Below, in pieces: positions 58,393-64,000 of a stretch of DNA of 64,000 bases. Position numbers and translations under genes: made by a program. Below the pieces are notes generated by a model. The model was not told the origin of the DNA. It ran no database searches and saw nothing but the letters and a program-made list of their open reading frames with translations. Each line of letters begins with the position of its first letter. The stretch's first letter is position 1. Source of the DNA: Marinobacterium sedimentorum (lineage in GTDB: Bacteria; Pseudomonadota; Gammaproteobacteria; Pseudomonadales; Balneatricaceae); the NCBI RefSeq assembly GCF_024267675.1, contig NZ_JALDYX010000002.1, forward strand, positions 62,001 to 126,000, given 5' to 3'.

Positions 58393-59864
58393 GCGCCACA
58401 ACACCGATAATCAGCAAAACCCTGATGATCCAGGGCACCACCTCCGATGCCGGCAAGAGCACATTGGTCGCCGGCCTGTGCCGGGTGCTGGCGCGCCGGG
58501 GCATCGCCGTGGCACCGTTCAAACCGCAGAACATGGCGCTCAACAGCGCCGTTACCGTTGATGGCGGCGAAATCGGGCGGGCCCAGGCGGTGCAGGCACA
58601 GGCCTGCCGTCTGGCGCCGCACACCGACATGAACCCGGTGCTGCTCAAGCCTAATTCCGATACCGGCGCCCAGGTGATCATCCACGGCCATGCCATCGCC
58701 ACTATGGAAGCCGGTATCTACCACGATTACAAAAAGGTCGCCATGCAGGCGGTGCTGGAGTCCCACGGGCGCCTGTGCGAGCAGTATCGCGCGGTAGTTG
58801 TGGAGGGGGCGGGCTCGCCCGCCGAGATCAATCTGCGTGACCGGGATATCGCCAACATGGGCTTTGCCGAGGCGGTGGATTGCCCGGTGATCCTGATTGC
58901 CGATATTGATCGCGGCGGTGTCTTTGCCCACCTGGTGGGTACCCTGGCGCTGCTGAGCGAAACCGAGCAGGCACGGGTGGCGGGCTTTGTGATCAACCGT
59001 TTTCGCGGCGATATTGCGCTGCTGCAGTCGGGCCTCGACTGGCTGGAGGCGCGCACCGGCAAGCCGGTGCTGGCTGTATTGCCCTATCTGCATGGTCTGC
59101 ATCTGGAGGCCGAAGACGCGCTGCCACGGGATCATGTGCCTGCACCCGAGGGCGCCTGCCTGCGGGTGCAGGTGCCGGTGATGCCCCATATCAGCAACCA
59201 CACCGACTTCGATGCCTTGCGTCTGCACCCGCAGATCGACTTCGAATTTGTCGGGCCTGGCGAGACACCGGGGCCCGCCGACCTGATTATCCTGCCGGGC
59301 TCCAAGTCGGTGCGCAGCGACCTGCACTGGCTGCGCGCCCAGGGTTGGGAGGCGCATATCCGGCGCCATCTGCGTTACGGCGGCAAGCTGATCGGTATCT
59401 GTGGCGGCTATCAGATGCTGGGTCTGCAGGTGCAGGACCCGCTGGGCATCGAAGGGGCGCCGGGCAGTAGCGCAGGCCTGGGCTTGCTTGACATTGAAAC
59501 ACGGCTTGAGCCCCACAAGCAGCTGCGCAACGTGACGGGCACTCTGGTGCTGAACGGCGCAGCCGTATCGGGCTACGAGATTCATCTGGGTGTGACCCGG
59601 GGGCCCGGTCTGCAGCGCCCGGCGCTGCAGATCGAGGGCCGCGATGAAGGTGCCCTGAGTGGTGATGATCAGATTCTTGGCACTTATCTACACGGTCTGT
59701 TTGACCAGGCCGGTGCCACCGATGCGCTGCTGGCCTGGGCGGGATTTCGCGAGGCCAAAAGCCCGGACTATCAGGCACTGCGCGAAGCTGGCATAGACCG
59801 CCTGGCGGATTGCCTGGAAGCGCATCTGGATCTTGCTGCGGTGGATCGGTTGCTCGAGTTGTAG
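58389..59864 (+). CDS. cobQ: Cobyric acid synthase
   Basis: The 491-residue amidotransferase is the CobQ/CbiP type. The N-terminal P-loop ATPase reads [13 protein letters not shown] and the C-terminal glutaminase has [10 protein letters not shown] (cysteine near residue 338) and histidine in GTYLHGLFD. It amidates the corrin side chains at positions b, d, e and g. The ATGA start overlaps cobC. Confidence 0.96.
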   Translation: MSATTPIISKTLMIQGTTSDAGKSTLVAGLCRVLARRGIAVAPFKPQNMALNSAVTVDGGEIGRAQAVQAQACRLAPHTDMNPVLLKPNSDTGAQVIIHGHAIATMEAGIYHDYKKVAMQAVLESHGRLCEQYRAVVVEGAGSPAEINLRDRDIANMGFAEAVDCPVILIADIDRGGVFAHLVGTLALLSETEQARVAGFVINRFRGDIALLQSGLDWLEARTGKPVLAVLPYLHGLHLEAEDALPRDHVPAPEGACLRVQVPVMPHISNHTDFDALRLHPQIDFEFVGPGETPGPADLIILPGSKSVRSDLHWLRAQGWEAHIRRHLRYGGKLIGICGGYQMLGLQVQDPLGIEGAPGSSAGLGLLDIETRLEPHKQLRNVTGTLVLNGAAVSGYEIHLGVTRGPGLQRPALQIEGRDEGALSGDDQILGTYLHGLFDQAGATDALLAWAGFREAKSPDYQALREAGIDRLADCLEAHLDLAAVDRLLEL

Positions 59865-59891
59865 CTCTATCCATAAAGCGCGTTTTGGGTG

Positions 59892-60230
59892 TCAGGGTTT
59901 GAGCATCACAAAGCCTGCGAACAGCACCCAGGACAGCAGCAGCAGTATCCAGGGCAGCAGCGCCGGGCGTCCCTGGGCGTGCGTGGCTTGGGGTTGCGCC
60001 TCGGCATCGGATGTCTGGCTCTGGGCCTTGACCTGCTTGACGCGCTTGTTCAGTTCCCGCGATCTGGCCTTGTGCTGTTTCTTGTACTCATCGATGCCGC
60101 GCTGAATTCCCCTGGCGATCAGCCTTGTCTGCTCTTTGGTCTGCCCCGGCTGCTGGGTGGCACGGGCAAGCTTCTGGGCTTCGTCCTGGGTTTCGGGGGA
60201 GGGCGCCTTCTGTTTGGAATATCTGACCAT
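59892..60230 (-). CDS. DUF2956 family membrane-anchored protein
   Basis: The 112-residue protein has a basic N-terminal half, with ETQDEAQKLARATQQPGQTK and LIARGIQRGIDEYKKQHK, and a C-terminal helix (LLPWILLLLSWVLFAGFVML). These are the hallmarks of DUF2956. Function unknown. Convergent with the cobalamin operon. Confidence 0.87.
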   Translation of the reverse strand: MVRYSKQKAPSPETQDEAQKLARATQQPGQTKEQTRLIARGIQRGIDEYKKQHKARSRELNKRVKQVKAQSQTSDAEAQPQATHAQGRPALLPWILLLLSWVLFAGFVMLKP

Positions 60231-60386
60231 CGGTGATCTCTGTGCTCTCTGTGCGGTTCCGTTTATTCAGTGGTCTACGGTGACTGTGAACCCCGGCGGG
60301 GTCAATGATGAAATGATGAATAGCCGCAGGGTTGAGGCCCACGCCTTCATCACGGCCTTTGCATCACAGGCGTCGCAGCGCAAAGC

Positions 60387-60412
60387 AAAAAAAGGAGCCA
60401 CAAGGGCTCCAA
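60387..60412 (-). terminator. Rho-independent terminator after iolA
   Basis: Stem GGAGCC/GGGCTCC (60394-60399 and 60404-60410), preceded on the plus strand by seven As. It lies about 75 bp past the iolA stop, with an extra GC hairpin (ccccgccgaggcggg) between them. Confidence 0.8.
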
Positions 60413-60484
60413 AATGGGTCTCAGGCTGTAAAGTGCCAGAGATTTACACGCCAGGCCCCGCCGAGGCGGGACCTTTCCGGGGTT

Positions 60485-61987
<1,503 letters not shown>

Positions 61988-62034
61988 GTTATTTCCTCTT
62001 GAATCTTATTAGTGAGTGTTCGGATCTGTGCGCG

Positions 62035-62934
62035 TTAAGCGCGGATTTCGAGTCCGGCACTGTCACAAAAACGCTGCAGGTGATTGCGGCCCAGGGTCGC
62101 GTAGGTCAGCGGGTGCGCAACGCTTGGGTCCTGTTCGGCCTCAACCACCAGCCAGCCTTCGTAGCTGCTGGCCTTGAGGGCCTTGAACAGGGTTTCGTAG
62201 TCAATAAAGCCATCGCCCGGCACGGTGAAAACACCGCTGAGCATGGCGCTGAGGAAGCTCAGGTCGCGGTTTTTCGCATCCCGCATGATCTCGGGACGGA
62301 TGTCCTTGCAATGCACATGGCAGATACGGGCCGCGTGGCGCTGCTGTACCGCCAGCGGGTCACCGCCTGCGTAGGTCATGTGACCGGTGTCGAGCAGCAG
62401 GCCCAGGGCATCCGAGGTGCCGGCCATCAGGCGGTCGACTTCGGCTTCGGTTTCGATCACGGTGCCCATATGGTGGTGGTACGCCAGGCGCACGCCCTGG
62501 GCGAGGCAGTATTCGGCCACCGTATTGATACGCTCCAGCAACAGTGCCCACTGGGCGTCGTTCATCACCGGACGCTGGGTCACCGGAGTTTCGATCTGGC
62601 CGTGCACGCAGCCGGTGACTTCGCAGAACACCATGACCTTGGCGCCGAGGGTCTTGAGCAGTGTCAGGTGATCCTGCAGTGCAGCAATTTCATCTTCGGC
62701 GCTGCGGTTCAGCAGCTCACTGCTGTACCAGCCGGACACCAGGTTCAGGCCATGGCTGTCCAGAATGGGGCCCAGGGCTTCGGGGGTGCGGGGGAATTTC
62801 TGGCCCAGCTCAAAGCCTGCGTAACCGGCCTGCTTGCCTTCGGTGAGGCAGGTTTCCAGCGAGGTGTCGGCGCCCAGCGCCGGCATGTCGTCGTTGGTCC
62901 AGGTCAGCGGGTTGATACCAATACGTACACTCAT
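62035..62934 (-). CDS. iolE: Myo-inosose-2 dehydratase
   Basis: The 299-residue TIM-barrel metalloenzyme starts MSVRIGINPLTWTNDDM and has LAYHHHMGTVIE and LLLDTGHMTYAGGDP as metal-binding strands, then HVHCKDI. It dehydrates scyllo-inosose in step two of inositol breakdown. ATG at 62934 was chosen (GGAG 6 bases before) over an in-frame ATG at 62946. It is 47 bp upstream of iolA in the operon. Confidence 0.95.
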   Translation of the reverse strand: MSVRIGINPLTWTNDDMPALGADTSLETCLTEGKQAGYAGFELGQKFPRTPEALGPILDSHGLNLVSGWYSSELLNRSAEDEIAALQDHLTLLKTLGAKVMVFCEVTGCVHGQIETPVTQRPVMNDAQWALLLERINTVAEYCLAQGVRLAYHHHMGTVIETEAEVDRLMAGTSDALGLLLDTGHMTYAGGDPLAVQQRHAARICHVHCKDIRPEIMRDAKNRDLSFLSAMLSGVFTVPGDGFIDYETLFKALKASSYEGWLVVEAEQDPSVAHPLTYATLGRNHLQRFCDSAGLEIRA

Positions 62935-63002
62935 CTTGTTCTCCAAATAGGTAATAAAGGTGTGTTATCGAGTGCGTTAGCAGACAGCCTGCTAGCAGTC
63001 TG

Positions 63003-64000
63003 CTAGATGTTCTGTAGCTGGCGAGCCTTGAAGGATTCGTAACGACGACGTGCTTCAACCACCTGATCGCGCGGTGATACTTCCGGTACGGCCACATCCC
63101 ACCAGGAACCGCCAATGTCAGAATCATTGACCACGTCGGTATCCAGGGTGATCAGGTAGCTGATCGGCGATGCCTTGGCGCGTACCAGCGCCGCTTCCAG
63201 TTCCTGGATATTGCCGACTTTCTCGGAGTTCGCACCCAGCGCCTTGGCGTGGGCGGCGAAATCGGTTTTGGGCGCGCCACCCTCTACGGTCAGGCAGTCT
63301 TCCAGCATGTTGTTGAAGCCGGGGCCGCCGCAGAACTGCTGCAGGCGGTGAATACAGCCATAACCGCGGTTATCCAGCACGACCATGACGATCTTGTGGC
63401 CGAGCATGACCGAGGTGGCGATTTCGGAGTTGAGCATCAGGTAGGAGCCATCACCGACCATGACGAAGACTTCGGACTCCGGCTTGGCCATCCTGGCGCC
63501 CAGGCCTCCGGCCAGTTCGTAGCCCATGCAGGAATAGCCGTATTCCATGTGGTAGCCACGGTCGTAGCGGGTACGCCACAACTTTTGCAGCTCGCCCGGC
63601 AGGCCGCCGGCAGCGCAGACCACTATGTCTTTTTCGCCGGCGGCGCGGTTGACCGCTCCCACCACTTCGGCGTCTGTGGGCAGGTTGGTGCCCCGGTCCG
63701 TGGTGGCCACATCCACTGAATGATTCCACTGCTCGCGCAGCTGCGCGGCTTTCTCGATCCAGCTGCCTTCGGGCTGCCAGCCTTCAAGGCCGGCCTGCAC
63801 CAGCGGCAAGGTTAGCCTGGCGTCGCCGACCAGCGGCAGTGCCTTGTGCTTGATGGCATCGAAGGATGCCACGTTGATGCACAGCAGGCGGGCGTCCGGG
63901 TTGATCAGGGCGCGGGAACCGGTGGCGAAATCGCCCAGACGGGTGCCCACGGCAATGATCAGGTCGGCTTCGGCCGCCAGCGCATTGGTGGAGGCCGCGC
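63003..64000 (-). CDS. iolD: 3D-(3,5/4)-trihydroxycyclohexane-1,2-dione hydrolase, partial
   Basis: The thiamine-diphosphate enzyme opens the ring in inositol breakdown. The 3' part present is about 332 residues; the 5' part extends beyond the right edge (the frame is open to the last base, reading NALAAEADLIIAVGTRLGDF). The ThDP motif is seen in FVMVGDGSYLMLNSEIATSV with the later N in LDNRGYG. Full-length enzymes have about 600-650 residues. A GTG near 63950 lies inside the gene. Confidence 0.94.
   Translation of the reverse strand, partial: AASTNALAAEADLIIAVGTRLGDFATGSRALINPDARLLCINVASFDAIKHKALPLVGDARLTLPLVQAGLEGWQPEGSWIEKAAQLREQWNHSVDVATTDRGTNLPTDAEVVGAVNRAAGEKDIVVCAAGGLPGELQKLWRTRYDRGYHMEYGYSCMGYELAGGLGARMAKPESEVFVMVGDGSYLMLNSEIATSVMLGHKIVMVVLDNRGYGCIHRLQQFCGGPGFNNMLEDCLTVEGGAPKTDFAAHAKALGANSEKVGNIQELEAALVRAKASPISYLITLDTDVVNDSDIGGSWWDVAVPEVSPRDQVVEARRRYESFKARQLQNI

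Overview
The window is GC-rich bacterial chromosome with mostly ordinary gene density. The class II ketol-acid reductoisomerase with divergent ilvY, a modF-like ABC protein, the CstA/BtsSR-type module, a DUF2956 protein and Pseudomonas-style cobalamin genes suggest a marine or soil gammaproteobacterium, perhaps Oceanospirillales-like. This placement is inference from gene families; no rRNA or tRNA gene is present to fix it.

Region 1 (1-19040) is an amine-oxidation island. After a broken amidase gene, a two-gene leftward operon encodes an OmpR-family response regulator and a 2097-residue hybrid kinase. Divergent to it runs a quinohemoprotein amine dehydrogenase cluster in the order qhpA-D-C-B, terminator, qhpF-E, then an outer-membrane channel and an aldehyde dehydrogenase. 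Together they would take up primary amines, oxidise them in the periplasm to aldehydes and oxidise the aldehydes to acids. The qhpA and porin promoters share four sequence blocks at almost identical spacing, so they are probably co-regulated. The flavin monooxygenase gene qhpG is not in the window.

Region 2 (19040-31970) holds a Kef-type antiporter flanked by two 186-bp direct repeats that look identical, a VOC protein beside a katG remnant, a CstA-type transporter with its LytS/LytTR pair, a diguanylate cyclase, a truncated globin, a sterol-desaturase-like protein and a Tat-exported dienelactone hydrolase. Region 3 (31970-37000) is a carbohydrate or inositol locus: a LacI regulator, four matching operators, a TIM-barrel isomerase, an IolG-like dehydrogenase and an orphan periplasmic binding protein. 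Region 4 (37000-42600) is sparse, AT-richer in part and full of repeats, with a broken membrane-protein gene.

Region 5 (42600-52250) carries rhlE, modF, ilvC/ilvY, an AraC regulator and fadB without fadA. Region 6 (52300-59870) is a cobalamin locus: riboswitch, btuB-like receptor, an unassigned membrane protein, cobO, a frameshifted bluB, cbiB, cobC and cobQ. Region 7 (60485-64000) is the leftward myo-inositol catabolic operon (iolD-iolE-iolA), which enters from beyond the right edge.

Two families of structured intergenic repeats run through the window: a roughly 155-190-bp multi-hairpin family (five copies, two subtypes) and a roughly 390-bp family (two copies). Five genes are broken or remnants: the amidase, katG, a LysR regulator, a small membrane protein and bluB. 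Two of these, the amidase and bluB, contain simple frameshifts that could be sequencing errors.
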